A stretch of DNA of 64,000 nt from positions 1 to 64,000 of the forward strand of contig JAJECO010000067.1 in assembly GCA_022822005.1 (NCBI GenBank), written 5' to 3'. The translations under genes were made by a program, and so were the position numbers. The stretch comes from Candidatus Poribacteria bacterium (GTDB lineage: Bacteria > Poribacteria > WGA-4E > PCPOR2b). Under the pieces are notes generated by a model. The model did no database searches and was not told where the DNA came from. It worked only from the letters and a program-made list of their open reading frames with translations. The stretch's first letter is position 1, and each line of letters opens with the position of its first letter. This document shows, one piece after another, positions 34,637-47,708 of the stretch.

Positions 34637-34755
34637 TCCCGGCAATGACCTACTTTCCCACGAGGTCACCCTCGAAGTATCATCAGCGCTGAAGGGCTTA
34701 ACTGCCGTGTTCGGAATGGGTACGGGTGTTTCCCCTTCGCTGTTATCACCGGAAA
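34637..34755 (-). rRNA. rrf: 5S ribosomal RNA
   Basis: About 119 bases on the minus strand. Conserved blocks include the loop around CCCATTCCGAACACGG and the GAAGGGGAAACACCCG and GGTGACCTCGTGGGAAAGTAGG stretches (each quoted in part). The ends pair as CCGGTGATAACAGC with the 3' tail. It is the last gene of the rRNA operon. Confidence 0.93.
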
Positions 34756-34837
34756 ATGTGTTAATCTATCTATTCCGATTAGTCCATAAAATTTTGACAG
34801 TTGTATAGATTTGAACTATAGCTATAGAGTAAAGTTA

Positions 34838-37848
<3,011 letters not shown>

Positions 37849-37907
37849 CTTTAGAAGCCGAATTCAAATCTATACAATTGTCAAAGATCAAAAGCTGTTA
37901 CGCTTAG

Positions 37908-37981
37908 TGGAGATGAGCGGAGTCGAACCGCTGGCCTCCTGCGTGCAAAGCAGGCGCTCTCCCAAACTGAGCTACACCCCC
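37908..37981 (-). tRNA. tRNA-Ala (UGC)
   Basis: The minus strand folds as a cloverleaf with acceptor GGGGGTG / CATCTCC, D-arm TAGCTCAGTTTGGGAGAGC, anticodon loop CTTTGCACG (anticodon TGC) and T-loop GGTTCGACTCC. CCA is not encoded. It lies in the 16S-23S spacer. Confidence 0.95.
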
Positions 37982-37990
37982 ACATAGAAT

Positions 37991-38067
37991 TGGTGGGCTT
38001 ATCTGGAATCGAACCAGAGACCTCGCGCTTATCAGGCGCGCGCTCTAACCGCCTGAGCTATAAGCCC
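37991..38067 (-). tRNA. tRNA-Ile (GAU)
   Basis: The minus strand gives acceptor GGGCTTA / TAAGCCC, anticodon loop CTGATAAG (anticodon GAT) and T-loop GGTTCGATTCC. CCA is encoded at the 3' end. It precedes tRNA-Ala in the 16S-23S spacer, the commonest bacterial arrangement. Confidence 0.95.
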
Positions 38068-38158
38068 CTAGAACAGTAAAAGATGCGGTCTCAGAAAGCT
38101 AAATAGTTATCCGTTTTACGCAAGTTAACGAGCTCGGGCATAGAGTTGATGCCCTTGA

Positions 38159-39724
<1,566 letters not shown>

Positions 39725-39898
39725 TCTTAAAGAAAAACCGACCTAATAAATTAGGAAGGGATTTCTAAGTCGACAGGAGGACTTTGTACAATATACAAGC
39801 CCTATCAATTGCTATCATATCAAAAAACGTAGCGCGTAACAGAAACTATTCAGCTTTCAAAGAGCATCTTTTAATCCCCCTTAACGGAGGCGAGTGGA
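39725..39898 (-). promoter_or_regulatory. rRNA leader with boxA-like antitermination site
   Basis: The transcribed leader before 16S contains TGCTCTTTGAAA on the minus strand (39855-39866), close to the boxA consensus TGCTCTTTAACA that recruits NusB/NusE. Further AT-rich sequence and a short CCTAAT..ATTAGG hairpin (near 39744-39756) lead to the 16S 5' end. Confidence 0.6.
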
Positions 39899-39927
39899 AG
39901 TATAACATACCCACCCCACCCTGTCAA
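39899..39927 (-). promoter_or_regulatory. rRNA operon promoter
   Basis: On the minus strand TTGACA (39922-39927) and TATACT (39899-39904) are separated by 17 bases, with TG one base before the -10 box. An A/T-rich tract lies upstream (about 39930-39950) and could act as an UP element. This is the strongest promoter in the window and fits its position 175 bases before 16S. Confidence 0.9.
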
Positions 39928-39951
39928 GAGAAAACGCAAGTTTTTTTTCAT

Positions 39952-40242
39952 TTAGGAAAAATCTTGTCCGTGGCTGGCTAAACCGCCACTAATCGCTGGC
40001 ACGAAATGGATGTTCGCCTCCTCGCCTATGGGTTGATGCAACCCTTCGCGGGTCATCACGCCATCGATGTATACCGAGATGCTGGGACGAATCCGATCAC
40101 CATCACAGAGCCGATCTTTGAAGCCGGGATGGGCTGCTTCGAGATTATTGACAATCTCCCGTAGCGTTTTGCCTTCCACAACGACTTGGTTCGCACCGTC
40201 GGTTAATTTCTGCATGAGTGAGGGAATTGCAATCGTTGCCAT
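39952..40242 (-). CDS. MoaD/ThiS-family sulfur-carrier-like protein with C-terminal tail
   Basis: A 96-residue ubiquitin-fold protein (MATIAIPSLMQKLTDGANQVVVEGKTLREIVNNLEAAHPGF...). Functional MoaD/ThiS proteins end in Gly-Gly, which is adenylated and thiocarboxylated. Here the sequence reaches FVPAISGG but continues for nine residues, LASHGQDFS. Removing one T from the TTT after the second Gly codon would place TAG directly after GG. GGAGGG lies nine bases before the ATG. It follows the molybdenum hydroxylase genes, consistent with a role in molybdopterin sulfur supply. Confidence 0.85.
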   Translation of the reverse strand: MATIAIPSLMQKLTDGANQVVVEGKTLREIVNNLEAAHPGFKDRLCDGDRIRPSISVYIDGVMTREGLHQPIGEEANIHFVPAISGGLASHGQDFS

Positions 40243-40271
40243 GGTCTGAAAACCCTCCATATAAAATAGAA

Positions 40272-40308
40272 CAGGGATATAAGGCAGATGCAGAACCCTA
40301 TATCCCTG
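40272..40308 (-). promoter_or_regulatory. Long hairpin between the hydroxylase gene and the moaD-like gene
   Basis: A 10-bp perfect stem CAGGGATATA / TATATCCCTG encloses a 17-base loop that can add two further G-C pairs. It sits 29 bases before the moaD-like ATG. No T-run follows, so it is more likely an mRNA stabiliser, a processing site or a partial attenuator than a terminator. Confidence 0.6.
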
Positions 40309-40379
40309 AATGTAGTTTAGGATCACCTGAGCGTGATTCGCCCGGCGGACCCAGAATGCTAAAATTTAGGATGACACGC

Positions 40380-42635
40380 CTAGATCTTGCCCATTGCCTT
40401 GAGGACACGTCCTGGCGACATTGGCAGTTCTTTCAGCCGAACGCCGGTTGCACGATAGACGGCATTTGCAATGGCAGCGGGTGGCGCAATAATTGGCGTT
40501 TCGCCGACGCCCCTCACACCAAACGGATGACCGGGGTTAGGAACTTCAACGATGACCGCATCAATCATCGGCAGGTCAAGACAGGTCGGAATACGATAAT
40601 CGAGGAAACTGGCGTTAGTCATCTCGCCTTTCTCATTGTAGATATATTCCTCGTTTAACGCCCAACCGATACCTTGGACGGCACCACCCTGTATCTGTCC
40701 TTCGACATAGCTGGGGTGAACAGCCTTACCAGCGTCTTGGGTCGCCGTGTAGCGCAAGATGTCAATCTTGCCGGTGTCGGGATCAACCTCGACATCAACC
40801 ACGTGTAAGCCGATTGAAGGACCTGGTTGGTTTGGATCCGCAGTGCCGCGTCCAACGACGGGCCCGCCGGTCTCATCCAATCTCTCTGCCAGCCCTTTGA
40901 AGTCGATTTCCTGTTCCTTGCCATTGACGGAACTAAACACACCGTCGGCAAATTGCACCTCTTCAGGATCGACTTCCCACAGTTTCGCAGCACGTTCGAT
41001 CATCTGCTGTTTGACATCCTGTGCGGCTTCATACGCGGCGTAACCGGTTGCAAACGCGGTACGGCTTCCACCTGTTACATCTGTGTAACCAACGGAGTCG
41101 GTATCAGCCACGGTAGGCGTCACTGACTCGGCGGGGATCCCAAGCACTTCCGCCGCTTGCATCGCAATTGATGCGCGTGTGCCACCGATATCGGTTGACC
41201 CTTCGACGAGACTAATTGTTCCATCGCCGGTTACATTGATTGAAACACTGGATTTCATACCGAAGTTGGGCCAATAGCCGGAAGCAACGCCACGTCCTAC
41301 ATTCTCACCTTCAAGCGGTGCCGAATAGTGGGGGTGATCTTTTGCGGCCTCGACCGTTTCGATAAAACCGACACGCGGAGCCGGAGGCCCATCAATTCGG
41401 ATATCCCCCTCTGTCGCGCTATTGAGGATACGGAATTCAAGCGGATCCATCCCGATCTTCTCACAAATTTCATCAATGACAGTCTCGGCAGCAAATGCAG
41501 CATTGGTTGCACCGGGTGCACGATATGCGGCGGTCTTCGGCTTATTGACGACCACATCATATCCATCAACCGTTCCATTCTCAACCTTGTAGGGCGAGAA
41601 GACGCAGAACGCTGCGGCTCCGACCGGCGAACCGGGGTAAGCACCAGCCTCAAACGCAAGGTAGGCTTCTGCAGCGGTGATGCGCCCATCGTTCGTCGCA
41701 CCCATTTTCACGCGCACATAGGAACCGGGTGTGGGGCCCGTGCCTTCAAAAACATCCGCCCGACTCATCAAGACCTTGACAGGCTTGCCCGTTTTCATCG
41801 AAAGCATAGCGGCAATTGGTTTGATGTAAACATTAATCTTCCCACCAAAGCCACCACCAATCTCCATCGGCACAACCTTAACTTTTGAGACGGGAATCTG
41901 GAGAATCTCAGACACCTGCCCTCGGACAGCAAACGCGCCTTGCGTACTACACCAGATTGTCAACTGTCCATCGGGATTGTAGAGTGCCGTCGCATTGTGG
42001 GGCTCAATATAGCCTTGATGCACAGTCTCGGTGGTATACTCTTGCTCAACGACGACATCAGCTTCGGCATAACCTTTTTCGGGATCGCCCTGTTTGTGCT
42101 GGAAGTGAGCCGCAATGTTGCTCGGCTTCTCGGACTTTTCCCCCATCTCATCGGTGTGCATGTCCTCATGCAGAAGCGGTGCATCTTCCTTCATCGCGTC
42201 AAGCACTTTGATTACCGGAGGGAGCACCTCATATTCAACATCAATTAGCTCAAGCGCCTCTTCTGCGGTATGGGGATCAATCGCTGCGACCGCTGCGACC
42301 TGATGGCCTTTGTAGAGCGCCTTGTCGCCTGCCAATACATTATCTTGGAGATCCTTCACATTGGCTGCACCCTCTCCAAGATCGGCTATCTTATCCTCGA
42401 CAGCCGGAAAATCTTTCGCTGTTACAACCGCCCTCACGCCGGGATGGGCTTCTGCGCGGCTGGTATCAATCGACTTAATCCGCGCATGGGCGTGTGGGCT
42501 GCGCAGCACTTTGCCGTGTAACAGTCCTACGGTTTGGAAATCTGCGCCATAAAGAGCGCGCCCGGTAACCTTATCAACGCCATCATGGCGAATGGGACGG
42601 GTCCCAACAACTTTGTAGTCTTTCTTTTCTGCCAT
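40380..42635 (-). CDS. Molybdenum hydroxylase large subunit (xanthine dehydrogenase family)
   Basis: A 751-residue molybdopterin-binding subunit. Motifs are GGGFGGK (about residue 262), AYRAPGATNAAFAAE (about 370), GGSRTAFATGYA and the catalytic-Glu GVGETPIIAPPAAIANAV near residue 720. The AYRAPGA loop lacks the AYRCSFR signature of form I CO dehydrogenase, so this is an aldehyde-, purine- or aromatic-hydroxylating member. It follows the 2Fe-2S gene by 14 bases. The substrate is not identifiable. Confidence 0.9.
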   Translation of the reverse strand: MAEKKDYKVVGTRPIRHDGVDKVTGRALYGADFQTVGLLHGKVLRSPHAHARIKSIDTSRAEAHPGVRAVVTAKDFPAVEDKIADLGEGAANVKDLQDNVLAGDKALYKGHQVAAVAAIDPHTAEEALELIDVEYEVLPPVIKVLDAMKEDAPLLHEDMHTDEMGEKSEKPSNIAAHFQHKQGDPEKGYAEADVVVEQEYTTETVHQGYIEPHNATALYNPDGQLTIWCSTQGAFAVRGQVSEILQIPVSKVKVVPMEIGGGFGGKINVYIKPIAAMLSMKTGKPVKVLMSRADVFEGTGPTPGSYVRVKMGATNDGRITAAEAYLAFEAGAYPGSPVGAAAFCVFSPYKVENGTVDGYDVVVNKPKTAAYRAPGATNAAFAAETVIDEICEKIGMDPLEFRILNSATEGDIRIDGPPAPRVGFIETVEAAKDHPHYSAPLEGENVGRGVASGYWPNFGMKSSVSINVTGDGTISLVEGSTDIGGTRASIAMQAAEVLGIPAESVTPTVADTDSVGYTDVTGGSRTAFATGYAAYEAAQDVKQQMIERAAKLWEVDPEEVQFADGVFSSVNGKEQEIDFKGLAERLDETGGPVVGRGTADPNQPGPSIGLHVVDVEVDPDTGKIDILRYTATQDAGKAVHPSYVEGQIQGGAVQGIGWALNEEYIYNEKGEMTNASFLDYRIPTCLDLPMIDAVIVEVPNPGHPFGVRGVGETPIIAPPAAIANAVYRATGVRLKELPMSPGRVLKAMGKI

Positions 42636-42649
42636 TATGCACTTACCTC

Positions 42650-43123
42650 CTAAGACGTAGTTTGCGCTGCATCTTGGACAGCACGTACAATTTTATCGTA
42701 TCCGGTACAACGACACAGATTTCCCGCTAGCCAGTACCGGATTTCGTGTTCCGTTGGGTTCGGATTTTGATCTAACAATGCTTTTGCCGCCATGATAAAG
42801 CCGGGCGTACAAATACCACATTGGAGGGCAGCATTCTCTAAGAACGCATCTTGGATTGGATGTAGCTGTTCCGGTTCAGCGAGCCCTTCGATTGTCTCAA
42901 GCGATTTCCCTTCGAGTTCAGCACCAAGCACAAGACACGAATTAACCAGACGCCCATCAAGAATTACGCTGCAGGCACCACAGTTTCCATTATTGCAACC
43001 TTCTTTGGCACCTGTCAAATGGAGTACATCTCGTAAGACTTCGAGCAAACTCTGGCGAGGTTCGCATAAGTATTCAACTGCTTCACCATTAATTGTTGTT
43101 TGAACGTGGACTTTTTTAGGCAT
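42650..43123 (-). CDS. Molybdenum hydroxylase [2Fe-2S] small subunit
   Basis: A 157-residue protein with two [2Fe-2S] clusters. The plant-type cluster uses the Cys of EGCNNGNCGACSVILDG and SCLVL. The second uses CGICTPGFIMAAKALL and LCRCTGYDKIVRAV. It passes electrons from the molybdenum site to FAD. It is six bases downstream of the FAD subunit gene, giving the order FAD-FeS-Mo. Confidence 0.94.
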   Translation of the reverse strand: MPKKVHVQTTINGEAVEYLCEPRQSLLEVLRDVLHLTGAKEGCNNGNCGACSVILDGRLVNSCLVLGAELEGKSLETIEGLAEPEQLHPIQDAFLENAALQCGICTPGFIMAAKALLDQNPNPTEHEIRYWLAGNLCRCTGYDKIVRAVQDAAQTTS

Positions 43124-43129
43124 CTATCT

Positions 43130-44008
43130 TTATGCCTCCTTCACTCGTTGAATTGCACCGTTTAAGGCACGACGTGTTAACACACCGACAAGATGTGTTC
43201 TTTGTTCAGCCGTTCCACGCATATCGCTGATAGGACTTGCAATCGCCTGTGCCGCTTCTGCAGCAGCGTCGATCGCTTCGTCCGAAATTTCCTTTCCAGC
43301 GAGTGAGGCGCCAGCTTCTTCGGCAAGGAGCGGCGTTGGTGCAACGGCAGCAAGCCCGATTCGTGCGGAAACAATAGATGTCTTCGAATCGTCGAGAATA
43401 ACCGACGCACCAGCACCCACAACAGCGATGTCCATTTCATTACGTGGGATAAAACGGAGGTAGAACGAACTCGAATTTTTCGGTGGGGGCGGAATCTTAA
43501 ATGAGACCAGAAGCTCACCATTTTCCAGGACAGTTTGTCCCGGTGCTGTGCAGAACTGCTCTGCGGGAACTTCGCGCGTTGATCCATTTGGACCAGCGAT
43601 AACGCAAATGGCTCCTAAGACTATCAACGGCGGTATGGTATCCGCAGCGGGTGAGGCATTGCACAGATTACCACCAACGCTTGCCCTGCCTTGGATCGCG
43701 GTTCCACCAATAATTTTAGCAGCATCAATCAGTCCGGGATATGCGGCAGAGACTGCATCGTCCGCGTAGATTTCATGACAGGGAACAGCCGCACCGAGCT
43801 CTAGACCGGTGTCAGGGGAGTATGAAAGCACGTTAGCTTCAGGAAGGTCCTTGATGTCCACCATCCGTTCCAACTGCCGCCGGTTCTCCCGAACCATGAC
43901 GATGAGATCTGTTCCGCCTGCCAAGGGTTTTGCTTGATCACCTTTTTCGGCGAGCAAGGAGGTAGCTTCAGCTACAGTTTTTGCGGGAACATATTCAAAC
44001 GCTCGCAA
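43130..44008 (-). CDS. Molybdenum hydroxylase FAD-binding subunit
   Basis: A 292-residue FAD subunit. The FAD-binding motifs are KPLAGGTDLIVMVRENR (about residue 28) and ASVGGNLCNASPAADTIPPLIVLGA (about 110). The C-terminal CO-dehydrogenase-like domain includes SARIGLAAVAPTPL and RGTAEQRTHLVGVLTRRAL. It is the first gene of the operon. A predicted promoter is about 95 bases upstream. Confidence 0.93.
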   Translation of the reverse strand: MRAFEYVPAKTVAEATSLLAEKGDQAKPLAGGTDLIVMVRENRRQLERMVDIKDLPEANVLSYSPDTGLELGAAVPCHEIYADDAVSAAYPGLIDAAKIIGGTAIQGRASVGGNLCNASPAADTIPPLIVLGAICVIAGPNGSTREVPAEQFCTAPGQTVLENGELLVSFKIPPPPKNSSSFYLRFIPRNEMDIAVVGAGASVILDDSKTSIVSARIGLAAVAPTPLLAEEAGASLAGKEISDEAIDAAAEAAQAIASPISDMRGTAEQRTHLVGVLTRRALNGAIQRVKEA

Positions 44009-44101
44009 AGTATCAATCTCCTTTCAAAGTGAGAGGTTTTATTCGCACTAAATACCCTACATGGGTATTGGAAAACTTAGTAAATGGATATTGCACACTT
44101 T

Positions 44102-44130
44102 ATCTTAATCAAAAGTGTCTGAAATGTCAA
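44102..44130 (-). promoter_or_regulatory. Predicted promoter of the molybdenum hydroxylase operon
   Basis: On the minus strand TTGACA (44125-44130) and TAAGAT (44102-44107) are separated by 17 bases. A small inverted repeat, ATACCC/GGGTAT (about 44050-44068), lies between the promoter and the first gene and could be an operator or leader hairpin. Confidence 0.65.
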
Positions 44131-44209
44131 CAGAAAAAATCCATAACTTTCGGATGAAAGTTCGTGAGATTGGAAACGGAAAGACTACCCTGTGAATGCC
44201 CAAAGGATA

Positions 44210-44812
44210 TTACGAGACAGCGGCGCCCGCGATCAATCCGATCACACAAGCAATCGCGGTCAGTGTGCGCTTTTCAGATTTGAGTGCACGAGAGAGAGAA
44301 AAGCTATGTACAGAGGGGTTGGTATGCCTGCGCAGACGGGGAATGAACCTGGGAACGGCTGCATAGTAGGTCTCATATGCAGCTCCGCAAGATTCGCGTA
44401 GATACGCTTCTTCGGACGCGATAATCGGCAGGTACTGGACACAATATCCCACTAAGAGCACAATTAACATCCAGTAGACATTGGCGATAATGCAGACGCC
44501 GAGACTGAGCGCCAAGTTTCCCAAATAGAGCGGATTACGGACATGCGCGTAGGGTCCTGTTGTAACAAGATCACTTGCCGCGCTTAGGGTCCGTGCACGG
44601 GTCGCGCCACCGGCATAGCCTACCGCCCATATTCGTAAGAGCTCACCAAGAATCAAAGGAATTCCACCAGCCAAGGCAGAAGCGAATGTAGGGCGGGAAA
44701 AATAGATTACGATTACTATGAACGGGATGGCTGTGAGGCTGCGTAACCGAAAGAGTAGCCGCCCGATCGCGAGAGTGAAGCGTGAGATACGAGACGTCAT
44801 AGATTTCACCAT
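44210..44812 (-). CDS. Isoprenylcysteine methyltransferase-like membrane protein
   Basis: A 200-residue integral membrane protein with about four hydrophobic segments. It has the signature of the ICMT/phospholipid methyltransferase superfamily: VTTGPYAHVRNPLYLGNLALSLG and, later, SEEAYLRESCGAAYETYYAAVPRFIPR. Bacterial members methylate lipids or unknown small molecules with SAM. It lies 34 bases after lptG on the same strand. Confidence 0.82.
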   Translation of the reverse strand: MVKSMTSRISRFTLAIGRLLFRLRSLTAIPFIVIVIYFSRPTFASALAGGIPLILGELLRIWAVGYAGGATRARTLSAASDLVTTGPYAHVRNPLYLGNLALSLGVCIIANVYWMLIVLLVGYCVQYLPIIASEEAYLRESCGAAYETYYAAVPRFIPRLRRHTNPSVHSFSLSRALKSEKRTLTAIACVIGLIAGAAVS

Positions 44813-44846
44813 CCGAGACCACCCCTGAATGTCTCGTTCCCTCGGC

Positions 44847-45908
44847 TCACTTGGGCATCTTCCAGATCATGATGCCTCCAACAGTGGCGTAAAGCACATT
44901 CGCCCCCCAGCAGGCAACAATTGGTGGCAGCTTCCCGTTTTCACCGAGTCCTTCAAGCGTTGCCAGTGAAATTCCCCAATACATAAAGACGAGGAAGAAG
45001 GCAACGAGGAGTCCGGCAAAAAATCCAGCACCACCAAAGCGGATTGAAATTGGAGCACCAATAAGAATGACAACAAACGCCGCAAAGGGATATGCCATCT
45101 TATGGTACATTTTGACCTCCTCACGCCGGGTCGTCTGCCCCGCCGCCTTTTTGTATTTTATCTGTCGTCGCAGCTCGCCGATAGTCATCGCCCGTAGATC
45201 CTTATTGCTTCCTGCGAAACGTTCTGGTTCTTCTGCGCGCTCGATCTGCTTTGCTTCAAACGGTTCAAAGGCAGTTTCGACAGCTCCCTCAAAATGGCGG
45301 ACATATCCCTTTGCAAGATGCCAGTGGTTTGGGGACCACGTAGCCGAGTCTGCAAAGATCTGCCGAGTGACCTCATCGTTCTGATCGAGTTCATAAATTG
45401 TCATGCGATCTATGGTCCCATTTTCTAAATCAAGATTTTGGATGTAGAATAGTCGATTGTGCTGTCCCTTGAAGAGGACATTTCGGCTCCGACGCAGCCG
45501 GATTTTCTTCTGGAGTTGATTAGCACGATGGAAGGCAGGTGAAGCAATGAGATTATAGAAAGCCACAAAGCCTATGCAGACCAGGAATATGGATGCGAGA
45601 ATAGGGATGAGGAGGCGATAGATACTAACACCAGCGGTCTGCATCGCAGCGAGTTCGTTGTTTTGAACTTTCCTCCCAAAAACGAAGAACACAGCGAGAA
45701 AACTGGCAAGCGGCACAACTTCTATAATCCGTCGAGGGGCTTGAAAGAGCACAATCTGCACAGCGGTGAGGTAAGATACCTCCTCATCAAAGCGCTTAAT
45801 ATCTTTATCGAGCAGCCGAACGATAATGACGAGCGCGATGAAAAAGGTGAGTGCTAATGCAAATGTCTTGAGATATTCAATTAAAACATGTCGTTCAAGA
45901 ATTCTCAT
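44847..45908 (-). CDS. lptG: LPS export permease of the LptF/LptG family (LptG-like)
   Basis: A 353-residue permease of the YjgP/YjgQ family. It opens MRILERHVLIEYLKTFALALTFFIALVIIVRLLD, has a periplasmic jellyroll domain, then YHKMAYPFAAFVVILIGAPISIRFGG, a family-typical helix, and a final helix. With LptF and LptB it extracts lipopolysaccharide from the inner membrane. The second lptF-like gene is 110 bases upstream on the same strand. Which of the two is F or G is decided only by order and length. Confidence 0.88.
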   Translation of the reverse strand: MRILERHVLIEYLKTFALALTFFIALVIIVRLLDKDIKRFDEEVSYLTAVQIVLFQAPRRIIEVVPLASFLAVFFVFGRKVQNNELAAMQTAGVSIYRLLIPILASIFLVCIGFVAFYNLIASPAFHRANQLQKKIRLRRSRNVLFKGQHNRLFYIQNLDLENGTIDRMTIYELDQNDEVTRQIFADSATWSPNHWHLAKGYVRHFEGAVETAFEPFEAKQIERAEEPERFAGSNKDLRAMTIGELRRQIKYKKAAGQTTRREEVKMYHKMAYPFAAFVVILIGAPISIRFGGAGFFAGLLVAFFLVFMYWGISLATLEGLGENGKLPPIVACWGANVLYATVGGIMIWKMPK

Positions 45909-46018
45909 GCTTAGATTTGACCTAAGGGCTTATCGAGCTTATTGGCGAGCCCATTGAATACATTTGAAACTACGCCTGACACCAACGTTATGCTCAATAC
46001 GAGGATCAATGTTATGTG

Positions 46019-47236
46019 CTAATCTGATTCTTCAACCTCTTGATTCTCTGTATTTTGAAAGGAAGGGGGCGGTTTCTGGTCTCGACTCTGTTGGGTTTCC
46101 AGTTTGCCTTCCAAGATCACCCGTAGTGCACATCCAAGTCCCAGTACCCCGATAACGAGGTTCGGCAGCCAGATCGCGAAACCGGGCGGAAGGACACCAC
46201 TTCGTCCCGTATCCTGTCCAACCTGCAGCAGTAGATAGTAGACAAGAACGAGGCCCAGCCCGATACCGAAGCCCACCATTTTGCCACTACGCTTTACAAC
46301 CAAGCCGAGAGGCACACCAATTAGCCCGAATACAAAGCAAGCGAAAGGGATTGAGAATTTCTTGTAATATTCAACCCGCGCATATCGCAATCTATCTAGG
46401 TGAGGTTTGGTTTCGTTTCGGGTTAGGCGATCTTCAAGCTCGGTGATATGGTCTCTGAGTTTAACCAAAGACATGTTGCGACTACTCTTAGATTCGAACT
46501 CTGTTCGTTCCAGTGTTTCCGTAAAATCAAGGGCAATCCGATCTTCAGCAAAAGCGGTTATCCGAAACCCGTCATCACTATCGGACACCGGCTCATACGT
46601 GACCCCGTCATAGAGCGTTAACCACGCCTGGCCGTCCTCAAATCCGACCGTAGCCTCCTTCGCATTAACAAAGCGGGGTTGCCCGGGCCATATTGAATCC
46701 CATACCTTCACCTCTTGTAGACGCTCTGTATCTGGATCGGTTGATTCGTACAGCCAGAGCTTCCCCTCGCGCTCTAACTCCTTCATTACCACGCCCTCTT
46801 CAAGGACAAAAGAGGAGTGTCGCCTACTTATATCGTGCTTCAACGAAACATAGGCAATGTTACCACGCGGGAGTGCATAATCCATAAAAATGAAGTCGAA
46901 AACAGTGAGCAGACTCGAGATAGACAGCAGAGGTAGAAGGATTTGGTGGAAGCCAATCCCGTGCGCTTTCATAGCAGTAATCTCATTATCCGTTGAGAAT
47001 CTGCCGAGTGAGAGCAAGATGCCGACGAGCGTTGCCATTGGAATGGTAACAACAAGGGTCGCAGGCAGCACATAAATCAACAATTTAACCAGATAGGTGG
47101 GACTTACCCCCTTGCTCACGAAGAGTTTGGTTAATCTGAAGATCTCGTCAAGCAGTAGAATGGAAGTAAAGCAGATAAGTGCTAAAAGGAAAGGAGGGAA
47201 AAATTCCTTGAGGGTATATCTTGTTAATATTTTCAA
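46019..47236 (-). CDS. lptF: LPS export permease of the LptF/LptG family (LptF-like)
   Basis: A 405-residue protein, MKILTRYTLKEFFPPFLLALICFTSILLLDEIFRLTKLFVSKG at the N-terminus. It has three more helices (including EYYKKFSIPFACFVFGLIGVPLG) and a periplasmic domain of about residues 100-300. The polar C-terminal tail (QQSRDQKPPPSFQNTENQEVEESD) is longer than usual. It precedes lptG on the minus strand. No lptB or lptC gene is in the window. Confidence 0.88.
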   Translation of the reverse strand: MKILTRYTLKEFFPPFLLALICFTSILLLDEIFRLTKLFVSKGVSPTYLVKLLIYVLPATLVVTIPMATLVGILLSLGRFSTDNEITAMKAHGIGFHQILLPLLSISSLLTVFDFIFMDYALPRGNIAYVSLKHDISRRHSSFVLEEGVVMKELEREGKLWLYESTDPDTERLQEVKVWDSIWPGQPRFVNAKEATVGFEDGQAWLTLYDGVTYEPVSDSDDGFRITAFAEDRIALDFTETLERTEFESKSSRNMSLVKLRDHITELEDRLTRNETKPHLDRLRYARVEYYKKFSIPFACFVFGLIGVPLGLVVKRSGKMVGFGIGLGLVLVYYLLLQVGQDTGRSGVLPPGFAIWLPNLVIGVLGLGCALRVILEGKLETQQSRDQKPPPSFQNTENQEVEESD

Positions 47237-47330
47237 GCCCGTCTAACTCCGGTGGTAGATTCAGCTTTTGATTAAAACGAAGGATATTTACCTTCTAATT
47301 TTACCCTATGTTACGGGATCTTAGCAAGCC

Positions 47331-47361
47331 ATTATAAGATGAATCGTCAAATCGTCACCAA
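47331..47361 (-). promoter_or_regulatory. Possible lptF promoter
   Basis: On the minus strand a perfect TATAAT (47331-47336) has TTGGTG (47356-47361) 19 bases upstream. The -10 box is strong but the spacing is long. It lies about 95 bases before the lptF start. Confidence 0.45.
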
Positions 47362-47408
47362 AAAGTGACAAATTCTGATCAAACTTGAGCAGCACTGGTA
47401 AATTTTCA

Positions 47409-47438
47409 TTGACAAATATAGTTGAAATAGCTTATAGT
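47409..47438 (+). promoter_or_regulatory. Predicted promoter of the bactofilin-like gene
   Basis: A consensus TTGACA (47409-47414) and TATAGT (47433-47438) are separated by 18 bases. If used, transcription starts about 265 bases before the ATG at 47709. Confidence 0.65.
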
Positions 47439-47708
47439 ATGCCACAATATATCCTATAGAAGAGGCAATTTTCACACAACATCTTGTGCGGATCAAACTG
47501 GATGCCTGTCATTCCCTCTTCGACATACATATATGACCTACGTTTCGACCAATCCCCAACCGATTTTAGACCGTCAATCAAGTCCACTTTTACACAGCGC
47601 AAGACTTCACGCAAAGAATCGATTGGGAGCATACATATCGAAGCCTTTGTTACAAAACCCGCAATCATCACATTTTTTTATATCGGTCTTTCCCTTTGAG
47701 GTTCCTCA

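Larger units (their letters stand above)
47237..47708. other. Divergent spacer with long 5' leader
   Basis: The spacer separates lptF (minus) from the bactofilin-like gene (plus). It holds the two predicted promoters and about 270 bases of leader for the plus-strand gene. Short open frames on both strands (47484-47699 plus, 47432-47671 minus) have no recognised similarity and no good ribosome-binding sites, so they are not called as genes. Confidence 0.5.

Noticed and set aside
40380-42635. Form I carbon monoxide dehydrogenase large subunit
   Set aside because: The active-site loop reads AYRAPGA and not the AYRCSFR required for CO oxidation.
47432-47671. Minus-strand 79-codon frame in the lptF divergent spacer
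   Set aside because: It covers the predicted plus-strand promoter, has no ribosome-binding site and shows no recognisable features.
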